Below are positions 1 to 13,033 of a stretch of 64,000 bases of DNA, piece by piece. A program made the translations under genes and the position numbers. The stretch's first letter is position 1. Every line of letters begins with the position of its first letter. Source of the DNA: Haemonchus contortus. Lineage: Eukaryota > Nematoda > Chromadorea > Rhabditida > Trichostrongylidae. The notes under the pieces were generated by a model. That model worked only from the letters and a program-made list of their open reading frames with translations. It did not search any database and was not told the DNA's origin. The DNA is taken from contig LS997564.1 of assembly GCA_000469685.2 (NCBI GenBank), positions 13,804,091 through 13,868,090 on the forward strand, read 5' to 3'.

Positions 1-3000
1 GCCGTATGGAATCCGACACCATCTGTGAGGAACTAACCAGGTCTACATCTACGATGTTGAAAGGAAAAAACGCCCACATGCTGCGTTCACACCACTTTCT
101 GCTCCATTCCTGCTGACTCGGCTCTGAACTACACGCCATACAAGTAGCTCCTTCTTCCTTTTCTCCCGGCTTTTCAGGTCTACTGAGACAAGTTTCACCT
201 GTAACAGAGCGACATGACGTATGTAGTTTGCCTGGCTATCCGATTCATTGTTATTCTCACATCGCTTATGAGCCATCATCACTACGCAGATCGCCTAGAC
301 AACAGCCGGGGGAATATCCATTTTTTCTGTCATACAAAAAAGCTAATAACACCTTTTTGATACAGAAAACACAGTTCTGAGTGAATTACCCTCATTGTTT
401 CAAACCTTATCAACACCTTGCCAGTTTTGAACCTTCGTAGTGTTCTTTTTGCGATTTTGCTCTTGTACAATATATTAGCATTTTCAAGCTGTTTTTTGCT
501 ACTTACATAGCGGTGCTCGTCGGGGTGCTCATCAGAAGGACTCATAAAAGAAGGAAATGTCGGGAAACTTCTTCTTCTAACATTTCCGCCTGAACGACTT
601 TCGTCTAACTGCCATTTCAATTCTTAATAGTTTCATAATCAGCAATGAAACGTTCAGTATTTCGTACCTATTGATTTTCTAATTTTCGGCTTTAAATTTC
701 CATTTTTGTTCCCAATGCCCCAATTATGGAATAAAACTCTCGAGACGCCTTTGTCATTACATTTTGAAAACAATTTCAACAGCCACCTTTCTGATCGAGA
801 ATTTCAGCAATCCATTTTGACTTCATTTTTCGTTTCAGATCTTTTAGTATCGCTCCTCAAGTTCTGCGTATTTCCTTATATCTTTTTTCCTCCTCTTTTT
901 CCAATCAAAATTTTTCCATCTTCCTCCACTGTAGTAGTTCCTCATCAATCCCTCAAAATTACTTCATTTCTCTTTTCTGAATGCTGCGGCTCCGAGTTTC
1001 CATCAAGACTATAAAACCCTGGGAAGCAGTAGGAACAAAAAAATAAGGTTTTTGGCTATCAAGGCCTCTGTCATTGCCACTCTGAAAAACTTTTAATAGA
1101 GTTCTTAATGAGCGTCTCACCGGGGGTGGGATGAGATCTATTTTTATTCTCATCGTGTACAAATGTTTTCATAATAAATAAAAAGGGGGTAAATCAAACC
1201 TTTTTCACCCAACTAGTAGTATCATCCTCATTTCTGAGACGGGCAGTGTATTGGTTTGCTCAGCATTTGAGTATATCTATGATTTCGAATGAAAATGGCA
1301 TGCCTGAATCTTCATGAACGACCAATTAACTTTTAGTACGTCACCACTATTTTTTGTTTTTCTGAACTATTTATTGTAATTTTCAACGGTTAATGATAGC
1401 AATCTTCTAACAATTAGGAAAAGTTACGAGATAACACCAATTATGAGCTGTTAAAGTTGTATAAGCATGCTTAACTGCTAGATATATGATTAGATAGAAA
1501 CTTGGCTTCTGATTAGAGTAAATAGAATTTATCAGAGTTCACAAAGCATCTATAGAAATGGTATAGAATTAAGATTTTGAAGCGGTGTCATCTCATGCTC
1601 CTTTCCCGAGCACCGATTAGAGCGCTAGCTCGATCATCTCGAATCCATATCAATTTGCCCTTCTCGTTTTTCCTTCATCGTTTTTTATGTGGTCGTTTAT
1701 AATAAATGGCTATATTTTACGATAGTTTATCATCTTTTTATTACGTCGCAGCGAGGAATGCACAAATCGAACCTCTTCATTTACTTCCATCGCTCTCGAG
1801 CCTTACTAAAATAGCCTTTCTCAGATCTGGCTTGTCAGTTAAAAGGCCCAGCCGTAAGTAATTCGGTTTGTTGCTGCTATCATTCTTTAGTAAAAGTGTT
1901 TTTCTGATTTTTCGATCCCTCCGTGACCTACTATTCATTTAATCATCTAGTACGTCTTACCTGAGTTTCTGATTTTCCTGGGTGGGCGCGTAAAGACTTA
2001 AGCTTCATCGGAGCACCGCAAAGAGGCCTGTCTTCCGAGTCATGTGCAAGTCTGGCCTGAAATCTAAACTGCTATCGGCACTTCGCCTTAAACTTTTTGT
2101 TTGATCTTCCCTCCCATCTTAAAATCCTCGCCTTCACTGATGCTGTGTTATCTTTGTTGGACTGGACATCGAACAAGATATCGAATATGCTTCTGATTAA
2201 CTCCCACTAATCCTGGCTTATAAGAAAAACAATAAATTGGGTTCGTACTCTCAATTTTTTTGCGCCGGAATTTTCGTAAAGACAACCTTATCAAATGCGT
2301 GTAGAAGATGACCCTATCCGTCCCCGAAACTTTTGGTTTATGCCTTCAAAAGACCACTCATTCAGTTCGAGGTAAAGTCCATAAGGTAAAGGTCTCATCT
2401 CGATGCAAAGAAAGATTCGAGGTCTACAACACTATGAAGGCCCATACTCACTGTAAAAAATGAACTGGGATCCGCTTTCTTTTCATTTTGCTTGTTGGCC
2501 TCACTTAGTTTTAATTTGTTCCAAATTTTTCTACGATTTTTTATGCAAAATAATAGTGAAAATGAAACCCTCACTAGAAGAACAAAGACATGGATTCGCG
2601 TTTTCTTTTTTTTTTTTTGAGAGGGTGATGATGGATTTTGCATCTCTATGAGGGTCGTACCAAGGCAGGGTGTCTACAAATTCGCAGTACTGTAGGATAT
2701 CCCACATTGTTTTTGGCATTACTAATTTCTATCTGATTGTTGGAAAGAATGGTCCATACAATTTTCTACGTTTTCGAGTGTTTCTGAAAGAACAACCGGA
2801 GAAATTTTGAGGATTTTTCTGTTTTCACTACTATTTCTGGAATTTCCGTGACCGCTGGATTAGATTGACTCAGAATCTCGCAGTTAAGCAAACCGTCAAA
2901 GTTTCACAAGAAAAACTAAAAACTTTCTATACTAAACTGCACATGATGTCATTTATTAATATTGCGTTCTTTATGTTTTCATTTTCTTCTGAAGACATTT

Positions 3001-3027
3001 GATACGAACAAAGCTAACTTTTTTCTA
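1..3027. other. AT-rich non-coding stretch
   Basis: I see no supportable gene, RNA or recognisable repeat here. Open frames are short, lack splice-bounded structure and look random. T-runs such as the one near 2605-2617 are simple sequence. Confidence 0.5.
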
Positions 3028-3365
3028 GGATAAGATGTTAGCTTAAACCACTGCTAAATTTTGTTCTTTTGAGATTTTCAGACGGTTGGCCATTGTGATT
3101 TTGTTTTCCGCTTTGTTTTCGATCCAAAAAAATCTGATGGTTGAACACATGTGACGTTCATTGGTTCTTTGATGGTCTCTGAACACTTCTCTATTCCGGT
3201 TGCTTTGCAAAGGTTATAATCCTTTTGTTTTTTCTCCATTCCATAGCTGCATTCACCTACTGGCTTCGCTCGTCATCCTGCTCGTTCCATAACTCTGGGG
3301 TATTAGGATATTCATGACAGCATAAGAACACCCATAAACTCAAACCGTCTCAGGGAATGATGGAA
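3028..3365. repeat. Diverged direct repeat, copy A
   Basis: This stretch resembles 4149-4571 in the same orientation. Shared landmarks in order are a 'GACGGTTGGCCATTG' / 'GACGTTTGGCCATTG' block, a 'GATGGTCTCTGAACACTTCT' / 'GATGATCTCTGAGCACTCCT' block, 'TTCATGACAGCA' / 'TTCATCACTGCA', and a final AACACCCATAAA followed by GGAATGA. The copy is shorter than copy B and no intact reading frame is conserved between them. The element family is not recognised. Confidence 0.6.
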
Positions 3366-4148
3366 TTTAACGAATTTAAAAAAGAACTCATCACGTTTGC
3401 CTCATAAACTGGCCTTAAAGCAGAAAAGATCCGAAGTTCTGTGCAAAGGTATGGAGTGCAACACCCACAGCGATTGTTCCAAAAACACGGAAGGAATCTG
3501 GGCCCTCGGTCTTTCCATTTCTCTAAATCACTTTGAATTTTCACTTTTTGTCACTATATGACTCCTACTCCTACGATAAAAACATCTCAATCTTTTCGAA
3601 CATCGACAACTATGTGATGGATAAAGAAGGCGTGTTAAGGCAAAACCAAATGGTTTTTCTTGAAAAAAAAGTAAAACTGCAACTCCACAGGTCCTTGACA
3701 TTTTGTATAGCTGAGTATGACAAATCCTAGATTGATCCGTTTCAGAAAATGAATAAAACTGTCTTCACATCCCCTTCCATGATTTCTTACCCTGTTTTGG
3801 TGAATTTTCTCGAAGAAAAAGGACCACATCGAAGTAAAGATATCTGTAGCGTCCGAATTTCTAGACCAGTACAGGGAACGATGACCTATACGAGTACCAC
3901 AACCTCTGGGAATTAATCAAAAAATTTAAAGATTTACCATTTTCAGTATTACCTCTAGCTTTTGGTCAATAACTAGTTAAGAATATCCAAAAAATATTGT
4001 GGTATTGTTATCCCAATGCATTCTCCGGGTGAAAATGCTTAGCACCTTGATGATTCAATGTGTTTGATTGTAAAATCAAAAGAATTTGCAACTCGAATAC
4101 TTCTGAATTATTGCTGTGTTTTTGATGCTTTTATTACTTTCTATTCCG

Positions 4149-4571
4149 AATAAGGTGTTAACTTGTAAGACATGCCTATGTGGAAAATTTTACCTTTCAG
4201 GTCTCTTAGACGTTTGGCCATTGCAATTTCGTGAGTTCCATTTTGTTCTCAATCTAAAAAATCTGCTAGGCTAGAGGGTGTTCGCGTGAGGTCGAAGTTG
4301 AAGGTAATGGGGTGATGTTGACGTGGGATTTCCATACGACTTCGTTTGATGATCTCTGAGCACTCCTCTATTTCAGTCGCATTGCATGCTACCCCTTTGC
4401 AGCTGCAACGATTATTAACGTTTTTTCTTCGTCCGCTGCTTCGTTGCACTCGTCTGCTGGCGCTGTCTGCTGGCTTAGTTCGCCATCCTCCCACTCCTCG
4501 ATTCCGTGGTATTGGGACATTCATCACTGCAAAAAAACACCCATAAAGTCAAAACCAGCTGAAGGAATGAA
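4149..4571. repeat. Diverged direct repeat, copy B
   Basis: Partner of the copy at 3028-3365, about 1.1 kb downstream. It is longer, with extra CT-rich sequence in the middle. On the - strand it has an open frame of about 90 codons from about 4527 that is broken in copy A, so coding function is not supported. No terminal inverted repeats or target duplication were identified. Confidence 0.6.
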
Positions 4572-6416
4572 GCCAGGTTATGGGAATGATTCGATCTTCG
4601 CGGTAATTACTCTACGTAGAGAAACTATGTATTACGTTAGCGCCTACTACTTATTTGCCCACCTGTGTATATAGTGGGACGGATTGTTGGAAATTAAAGA
4701 TGATGGGTAGGGTTGCCTGAAAAGGGAACGATAATGCAGAAGGAAGAATTAGATTTTTCCAACCAGCTATTCCAACCAAATATATTTCGGATCAAGATCT
4801 TCTTTGCTCGGTTTTCATAATAATTTCAATTTTATTCCGGTTTTATTTCAGTTTTTAGTTGTTAGAAATGATTTATGGGTTTGAAAGTTATTATAAGAAC
4901 AAAATGAAAAAAGAAACTATCATAAAGTAGCAGCATCGCCCAACTCGCATCATGATATCTCGTTTTGGACTCAGTAACTTTGACTTAGGGCTAGAGTAAT
5001 CGAGACCTAGAGAATGATCTTGGTTGAGACTGACATTGAGCGATTGTGAACCAAACACTTTTCTGTGTCTGCACAAGTCAGCTGACATGGAAATTTCAGT
5101 ACCTTATGCCAATCCAGAGTCTCCTGCTTTCCTATGACTCAATCCTGGCTTACGACGAACTTTGCCTAACATCTTGATTCTCCTTTTATAACTATCCTCT
5201 TCCCAATCTTCGTTCCGCTTGCTTCCCTTTTCTCCCATTCCCTGCGGCTTGGCTCTATTTTTACTCCCGTTCGCCCAGTCTTTGGCCTTTTTGTTTGTGT
5301 CTTCGCTTCTCGTGTCCCGCCCACAATCCATGCGTGACAACAACACAAATAGCCAGCCGTCCTTCGGCGGCTTCGACAACGAGGCTTTTTTTAGCTTGTC
5401 CTCGACGGACGGCAAATTATGATGTATGAGGGTGGATTGGTTGGTTATGACGACCCGACATGAAGGGCCATGGTAACATTAAGGCGAGAATGCCGATCTT
5501 TTCGGTCAACCCTTCATGAATATTCCCGATTCATTGCCCGATGAGCCAACCATCGATAGTGCAGTGTTTTCTTTCCGTCTATTCCGGCATCATACCATTG
5601 CTCGGCGTACGGTACCGACTGTCTGACGGCCCTTCACTCCTTGGTCTTACAAATTTCCATAAGGAGGAATGGTTGTGGGGCAGCGGCAAGGGTCGCCATA
5701 ACTTTATGCATGCGTCACGGACGGAAGACCACATCGAATACATTAGGGGGGCTTCTAGCGCATAGGCTTCACTTCATTGGTATCCAATTCATATGGGAGA
5801 AATACGGCGTTCATTAGAATTCAACTACTGCGAAGTAATAGGTCTTTTTTTCAATAAGCTAGTGAAACTCCGTTTTTAATTCTCGCCGGTGATCAAGGGC
5901 CGTAGCGTAAGATTCCTGGATTTGTCGGATAGATGAAATGTGGGTGGTTTTGATGGAAGTGGTAATATGCTGCTAATACCAAGGTTACATACAAACAAAT
6001 TCCCTCAAACGTAAGGAATGTAGTATCAGGAACGCTCAGCTCCTATACAATTCTATTCTACTCTGTTACAAGTATTTAAAGCATCCAAAGGTACCCTGAG
6101 TATACCAAACTCTGAAATGATTTCTAGCCCAGTGCTACGGTTTCAAGAGTTAATCCTTAGGCAGTTGCAAAAGTCATTTGGATTGTTATTATCGTTCTAA
6201 TTAAGTGTCTGGTGGAGAGTGGGACGATCACTCACGATCAGTGAACTTCGCTTAGGAATATTCCGAGCTGGTTTCTTATGATTTTGGTACCCAAGCGTTT
6301 TTCACCAAGCTCTACAACATGCCTAATGGTTCGAATCGCTAGCTTATGATAAAAGGATGCTGGCGACATTCTACAGAGACATATTGCTTTATTGCTGCCA
6401 GCACATTACTCAACTA
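4572..6416. other. Non-coding stretch with one ambiguous open segment
   Basis: The segment 5100-5420 is open on both strands. On + an ATG at 5329 gives a 30-residue tail ending FFSLSSTDGKL; on - there is a Lys-rich frame without an ATG. No credible acceptor-donor pair bounds either, so no gene is called. Nothing else stands out. Confidence 0.4.
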
Positions 6417-6425
6417 AACAAATGA

Positions 6426-6683
6426 GGGTGTGGTGCGTTAGGAACGAAATGGTCGCGTCGCGGTGAGAGGGGCGTCGCGCGCGAAGGAATGTAGCAGGAT
6501 GCAGCAGTGGGTAAGAAATGCAAGAACAAAAGTTCTAATAGTAGAATTAGGCATAAAATAATGATCGCATATCGATTGAGCTGTATGAAGAACGCTAGAG
6601 CTGTAATAACGGCGAATGAGTGGTCCGCAACAGCCGCGTGCGGCTAATCGATTAGCCAAAATCGCTCCTAACGCCCGTCTCCC
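6426..6683. mobile_element. MITE with 9-bp target duplication, copy 1 (Mutator-like)
   Basis: A 258-bp non-autonomous DNA element. The terminal inverted repeats read GGGTGTGGTGCGTTAGGAAC on the left and, reverse-complemented, GGGAGACGGGCGTTAGGAGC on the right. It is flanked by a perfect 9-bp direct repeat AACAAATGA at 6417-6425 and 6684-6692. A second copy in opposite orientation lies at 23470-23721. The interior contains no transposase. Nine-base duplications are characteristic of Mutator-like transposases, so the assignment to that superfamily is inferred from duplication length alone. Confidence 0.8.
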
Positions 6684-6699
6684 AACAAATGATGCTAAC

Positions 6700-8300
6700 G
6701 CGGTCGACGTTGATGAGCCCTTAAAAACGTGAGGAAGCCTTAGGACAGGGATATCCTGCTATTTCTTGGCACTTCCTGAAACCTTGTAATTTCTCGATGC
6801 AGGACCCCTAGAATAGCATAAAAAGCTTAGAATGGCAGCCACTGTCAACACTCAGAAATTAAAGTGCTACTGAAAATAACTTCTTTTTAAACAACTATGA
6901 TCAATAGTATGGGTGAGTGACAAATGGGTACGATAAGATCCAAACGTTTCCCGAGTTCTTGCTACAAAAACTCCCAGAAATGTATGTTAAGCTCGAGCAG
7001 ATGTAAGGGCTGTCACTGTCAACAAACAGAAATTAGTGTGGTGCTAAAAATAGCCTCAATTCGATCGAGCCCTCCTCAGTTCCTGAGAAACTCAGCCCCG
7101 AAGCAGCATGAGAAACCGTGTAAGGAAGGAGCGCAGAGAAAATCGGAATTTCCTCGGAATTGGTCAGGTCCATTGCCATTCCTGTTGCTCGAACGCAACT
7201 CTGAGATAGAATATGTACAACAGATCACTGTAGAGCTGTAAACTCTTTCTGATTCGCTGTCTTACTGTCTTCAAAAGCATTCCAGTGGTAATGGCTATTG
7301 AATGCCGTATTTATATTGGTCCACTCATACTTTTTTGGTATCAACCGGTGTCTGAACGAAGGCTGTGGCTCTTGCCGGGTACGCGAATCTGGCTCGTGGT
7401 GGTCATTCTCTGAGACATGGGAGTTTCGCTGAACCTGTCTCAAGGATCCTCATGACCATTCAGCTGCCATCGATGGCTCCCTCCTTTCTTCTCAGTATCA
7501 ATGGAGAACCCGCAACAGTCCCTGGGGTCCTTCCTATCATCACCCCAACATCTTTATTTATACCTAGTTATGTTTATCCATTTGTAGAATATTTTTCTAA
7601 GTGTTACTGCTCCTGTTATAGGCCCACAAGGTTGATTTCCTTAGCTTCTACTAACGTCCTCTAGGTACAACAAAGCTCATACTATTGGAGAAAGCCGTTC
7701 TTCATGAAGCCACAGCAATTTGCCTTCATCTCTTCAATTACAACCCTTCTCCTCCACTCCCCCTCCTCCTCCGCTCCCCTCCTTCTCTTCCCTCCTCCCC
7801 CTCCCCCTTCCCCCTCCACCGTCCAAAACAAAGCCATAACATACAGCAGAAGCGATATCTAGGGAGCAGGTGGATGGTGAGCGAGGGAAATGGAAAAATG
7901 AGCTCGAAAGGGAGAAGACCGATAGCGGACCCTCATAATACTGCAATGACTGTATTCATTGGATTCACGTTTTTGAACAGAAGAAATGCATGCAAGGCTG
8001 ATGAGCCCCTTTGAAATGCGTTTTTCTCCTCCAAATTTTGGATTAATTTATACTACTCTGCGAATTCAGAAACCATACTACCCCTGAGCAGACAAAATCG
8101 GGAGTTGGCCAACATCATCTATCGCTGGTATCCTCCCAGATAAATCACGTGTAAAATATGCCATTTTAAAAGAAACAAAGGTTTGTTGGAAAGGGCTGGA
8201 TGCGATCCTGCGAACGCAAGTACCGTTAAGAACCAATTCCAGCCCGGCTTCAGGATCTGAGACTGTAAGAACTGAAGAAAACTTTCAAAAACCTACAACT
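6700..8300. other. Non-coding stretch with polypyrimidine tract
   Basis: No gene is supported. Positions about 7737-7820 form a CT-rich tract made of repeated CTCC and CCTC words, which creates purine-rich pseudo-frames on the opposite strand. No repeat element was recognised. Confidence 0.45.
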
Positions 8301-8328
8301 TCCCCAGCAGTTCTTCTGAGTTTGTTCC

Positions 8329-8470
8329 ATGGATTCGCCAGTATCTCCCACGAGAAGATCGATACGACGGCAATTCCGCTCGCTTCACGATGTCGCCACC
8401 GCCGCCACCACAGCATCGTCGTCGCTGTTAATGGCGTCTCCCGCAAATTATTCCATATCATCTACAAGTA
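8329..8470 (+). CDS. Candidate alternative first exon, Ser/Arg-rich
   Basis: The ATG at 8329 opens a frame beginning MDSPVSPTRRSIRRQFRSLH, then Ala/Thr/Ser-rich and open to 8511. An acceptor-like CTTCCCCAG ends at 8307, about 20 bases before the ATG, as expected for a trans-spliced nematode first exon. Two donors are possible: ACAA|GTATCG, ending the exon at about 8470 in phase 1, which would fit the acceptor at 58280; or GAG|GTTACT about 15 bases later in phase 0, which would fit 59859. The composition (basic, Ser/Pro) resembles the N-terminal exons downstream, which is the only reason to link them. If linked, the intron would exceed 30 kb. It could instead be a first exon of an unrelated gene or a chance frame. 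Confidence 0.35.
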
Positions 8471-8519
8471 TCGCCCCTGTCGAGGTTACTGTAGAATCAA
8501 TCGATCAGTGATGGAGCAC

Positions 8520-10700
8520 CGCAAACTAGGGAGAAGTTCAGAAATACACTATTCTGTGCTACTTATCTCTTTTTCCCCAGTAGCAAATCTGTTCTATAGA
8601 GATTACATCCCGTTAGAAGTATTTGACTCTCATTTTTTACTACACGAATTTCCCCACTACTCCTTCGTTTCTACTGAAACGACTGTTTTGCAGCGATTAG
8701 TGGAGCCAGCAGTAGGCTATGGTATGGAGTGGGGACAGTAGATTCGAGAATTTCCAGCCCAGCTTTGTTATCCTTCAGAGTTTCCATGTGTTTGGGAAGA
8801 TGGAAGGGTGAATGATCAGGGTTTCCTGTCTTCATTTGGGAATTGCATAGCCTTTTCAACTCATCTTCCTTTAAAACATACGCGTGTGCTTTCAAACGTG
8901 ACTTCAATCCTGAGCTTACGTTGTGTGCGTGGCTTAACCCAAAATGTTTAGAAAAATAATCACTGCACTTGTTTTTTTATTACGTTCCGATACTATTCTT
9001 ACTATGGACTCGTTTCTGACTCTTCACAGCCATTTTTCACATTTTTTTTTGTGAGCCCAATGTTTGCCCAAAGGCCGAAAAAGAGTTTTTCAGCCTGAAA
9101 GCGCGAAATAGAGATTCTGTTTTAGTCGAAAGACCTCACAATGACCGCGACGATCCCTTTGTTGGCAAAGCCATCAAAAAGTCTGCAGCTGTCTTGATTA
9201 GACTTTCGATTAGAAGGGCTATGCTCAGAGTAGTTTCTATCTAGTTTGTGTTTCTTTTTATCAGGAAAACTTGAAGGTGTCTGACGCCCGAAACTTAGGC
9301 TTTAGTGAACAAAGTCCATGTTTATCTCTCCATGCAATCCTGCTATTTACCATCTTGGAGGCAGACATTTCTCTGTAATGGCTTCCTATTCATTCGTTAG
9401 CTGACCACCTTGCTATTTTTAGTTCTTTGAGTATGTCGCTTGATGTGTTCTCTTCGGAGATTCCCAATTTCCTCCGCTCCGGACCGTCAACCTTTGAAAA
9501 TGCAAGTCTTAATGACGAGAGGCTAGAGACATTGGTAGTTGATTCATATTATTACTATCACCTATGGAGCCTTGACCGACATATATTTCATGTGGAAAAA
9601 CATGATGTGCAGATGGTGGCAGTAGTTAGTGATAGTTGCTGATAAAGGTTGATAAGAGCTTATAAAAGGTGTCACTTCGTGCAACACGTCTTTCATATTG
9701 ACAACAGGGTCTCACCACGTATAGATAAACGTATTTGATACAAAATGATGCCAGATGATAAAGATATGATATGGATCGATAAACTCTGCCCATCAAATTC
9801 TTTACGTTTTTCATGTTGACAGCATACCGTTGGCACCTATAGTATTCACGTGGGGAAAGCAATTGATGAATGACAGGAAGTGAGACGAAGACTGATTAGA
9901 AATGTCGGGAAAGCAATAGTTACTATGTTTAGAAGGGCATCGTTCTTGAAAATAGGAAATATTCATAACAGTGAGGAGTCCTACTTGGTGAGGCAAAATG
10001 GTATGATGGTGATAAACAATGATAAAAGTCGATATAGGCAAACTACATATGTGTACGGAAAATCAAAGGTCACATATCTCGTTTGGGTATTACCCTGTGG
10101 TAGGGTAGCGATGGCAGTTGCGAATAATCGAGCTAATATAGCGAGGAATTTATGATTGGTTGGAGGAAGTGAAAAAGAGTAAGCGAGTAAGGTAAAAAAG
10201 AATTGAAAAGAGCAAACAACTAGTTAAGGCGGTGAGGTCCCAGCTCCTCCCCTTCCGCTCATAAAATCTAAAGACTGAGATAGTCATGTACCACATTGAT
10301 GCCAGGAACAGTAAATTTTTGAAGTATGGGTCAGGATGAGCCAACCAGCGTCGCCTTGTTGAAAGTGGGTCACTGCATGCGTTGCAACCGCAGCTTATCG
10401 CGTCAGGACCTTCACCTGTTGAAGATGAGCGGTCACGATAACAATAGCCACAATCTTAACCCGAACAATGACCTAATTTCGAGGAAGCGACTGTGGATGG
10501 CACTTCTTGATCTACACACAAACATTTCTACGGTCATCTTTCGCCCGGTGGTAAGATGGTAATAGCAATGGGTCACTCGCGTTGCTCCCAGAATATGTAT
10601 GACATCCGAAGTGCTTAGAACAAAAGCGCCAGACGTTATCAGTTCTTTTTTGGGCCATGCATTTCTACTTCTATCAAGAATTCAAATTCAATTCAAAATC
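8520..10700. other. Non-coding stretch
   Basis: No convincing gene or repeat. An ATG frame at 10326-10559 follows a weak acceptor and contains a plausible donor (GTG|GTAAGA), but has no other support and is left uncalled. Confidence 0.4.
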
Positions 10701-10704
10701 AACT

Positions 10705-10904
10705 GCGGAATCGGTCAGTTGGTACCGGTTTCGTCTGGGAAGATAAAAGCACGGACTTGTACCAGACTCTTTTGGTCATCGCAACCACATCTGTGACATA
10801 CGCATTCGATACGCCTCTACGATTCTGAATGGAAGTCGAATGTGGGGCGCATCCCTCACACCGGATTGATCAACGCCCAAAGACTCTCTCCTCCTATCTT
10901 TCTA
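10705..10904 (+). mobile_element. tRNA-derived SINE, 5'-truncated copy
   Basis: It matches the body and tail of the SINE family seen intact at 42214-42513. The copy starts inside the 'GGTCAGTTGGTACC' segment, then has 'GATAAAAGCACGGACTTGTA', 'ACGATTCTGAATGGAAGTCG' and 'CGCATCCCTCACACCGGATT' in family order. It ends just after CAACGCCCAAAGACT in a pyrimidine-rich tail. The tRNA-like head is missing, as expected for an incompletely reverse-transcribed copy. Confidence 0.75.
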
Positions 10905-11567
10905 GACTGCTATTACAACATTTCTTCAGATTAACTTAAGTCAAAATCGGTGTTTTCATGATTGCCTTACGTGAATGTCAATGATATTTTTGGATTCCTT
11001 GGAAAACCTTGCCTATAGGGCGAAGAACTAGAAGGGACAAATCGTAGCCAAAGTCATTCATTAAAATATATAATTATTCAGTTTGTTCAGCAAATTATCT
11101 GATAAGCGTGCTCATTGCTATTAACTTCACTTATCTCATTCTCAATTACATAGCCAAATTTTGCCAACCCCACGATTGCCACAAAAAAAGTCTCATGATT
11201 TTGGATGTTTTGTCCGTACCTTCACAGAAAAACTTCCCACGTACCACGAGGAAATGGAAGCGAGAGAGATTGTAGCCAAAGTGCATGCTGAAACCCAAAG
11301 CAAAAAACACGATGCCGAGCTGTACATCACTGAAAAAGTGCTGTGTAATCAAGTGTGAACCTGGACGTTCTGTGTTACGTCCATTGCGTTCCAATCGTAA
11401 AATCGTCAGCTTGTCATTTGACTACTCGTGCTCCTTCTCTTCCCACTAAGGTGGTCTTCTAATCTGTCTCTGCGCATGTCCACTTATAAGCACCAAAAAG
11501 CATGGTGAAAATATACTCAGGTAAAAAAGGATCTAGCATCTAGAGACATGTTCCTTATAACTTAAGG

Positions 11568-11855
11568 AACGAGGTGGTGTGATGGCAAGTAGCGCACTAT
11601 TACACACGCATGGTCACGTGTTCGAATCCGGGATCAGTATCCCCCAAACCTATCATACACTCTCCTTCCGGAGTCGTTTAAGTGTGTACCAAACTCCTCT
11701 GTGAGGATAAAAGCACTTACTTGTACATCCGTTGGCTACTGGTGTCATTGTATAGGCCCCGTGGGCACTGAAACTGCCATCGCGGACATAAATGGAATGG
11801 GACACATCCCAAACACGAGAGTGATTAACGACAGGGTTTGTCTTTTTATCCCCTA
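11568..11855 (+). mobile_element. tRNA-derived SINE, full-length but diverged
   Basis: The head carries a pol III A-box-like GGTGTGATGGC and a good B box in GTGTTCGAATCCGG near 11629. These are followed by the family body ('GTACCAAACTC', 'GGATAAAAGCAC', 'CATTGTATAGGCC') and the end 'GTGATTAACG'. Non-autonomous: it encodes no protein and needs reverse transcriptase in trans. Confidence 0.75.
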
Positions 11856-12154
11856 TCTACATCTTGTAGTGCTTAAATTCAATTTCCGCCCAGTTGCTAT
11901 TCTTATCCTCCACTTTATAATCTGCATAAAGTAATTTAGTGTACGATGAGTGCTGGGAATCACTCATCTACCTCGGCTGTACTAAGAATCGCCTTGGCAA
12001 AAATGAATTTTTTTTTGCATCTCCATTTGCATCATTGCAGGTGAACAACCATCCTGGAACATTGTTGCACGAGTTAGACAATCCTCGTGGTCACCACAGA
12101 CTTCTTTCACCTCGACTTTTTTGCCTTTTCGCCTACTTGTTCCTTTCTTAGTTG

Positions 12155-12400
12155 GGAGGAGGTGATGGGTGCCACGCGCAACTATCACATGCATGATGCG
12201 GGAATCGGTTCCGGAACTGATACCTGTCGAGGCCTCTATCTCTCGATGTTGGTTATTTGGTTCCAGACTCGCTTGGGTCTATAAATGCACCGACTTGTAC
12301 ATCGGCTGGCTATCCCAAGCCGTTGTATTGCCCTGGAATGAAGGCCGATTGCAGGGGCGCGTTCGGAAGCTGTATCAATCAACGTCCAAAGAATGTTTAT
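12155..12400 (+). mobile_element. tRNA-derived SINE, diverged copy
   Basis: Landmarks in family order are 'GGAGGAGGTGATGGGTGCCA' (degenerate head), 'TTGGTTCCAGACTCGCTTGG', 'ATAAATGCACCGACTTGTAC', 'ATCGGCTGGCTA' and 'AATCAACGTCCAAAGA' at the tail. The 3' body is rearranged or heavily mutated relative to the 42214 copy. Confidence 0.65.
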
Positions 12401-13033
12401 ACTTCGGGTTCCCCATGTGTGGTTGATCAGTCTTCTTCTCCAGCGCTTCCCTAGTACTGATACGCTTTTCAAGAATTCCATGAATTATCCGCTACATTCG
12501 AGTAATGGTGCCCATGGTCCCTTGCATAACACAACAGAAACATTGCCGTGACACTGGCTGTCAAAGGCAATGTGAACAAGTTTATTGGTTCTTTTGGTTT
12601 TCTCTCTTGGGAGATGGACAGACTTGTCACGCATCGCTGACCCCTTTTTCATTACAGCACAAGTGCGGGTGTTCTCATTTGCCACTTTTTACTCACTTCT
12701 TTTGGCACCTAAAAACCGTCGTGCTGCCCAAAAACTATTTCGCCGTGACATACATCTTTAAGGCTAACTTTATCTCAACGGACATTCCATGGATATTTTT
12801 ATGTGAATTGATTACTAAAAACCATCAGACTTTGTAGAAAAGAGGATAAGTACTCAGGAAATATGGGAAAGGTTGGAAATCTGTGAGGCAGGTATCATTG
12901 TTAGGTTTTCTTCCTCGATGAGAATCCGTGGGTCGATTTCTGTATTTTTGGGTCCCATCCGTCGATCCAACAAGTCCCAATGTGGTTTCAGTTTCAGTAT
13001 TAGGTGAGTATGAATAACCATACACACCTTCTA

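Noticed and set aside
5104..5422. Open frames on both strands near 5.3 kb
   Set aside because: The - frame lacks an ATG and an acceptor; the + ATG frame ends in a stop without a donor or polyadenylation signal nearby.
10326..10559. ATG frame with donor-like GTG|GTAAGA
   Set aside because: The upstream acceptor is weak (TTTTTGAAG) and no linked exon nearby supports it.
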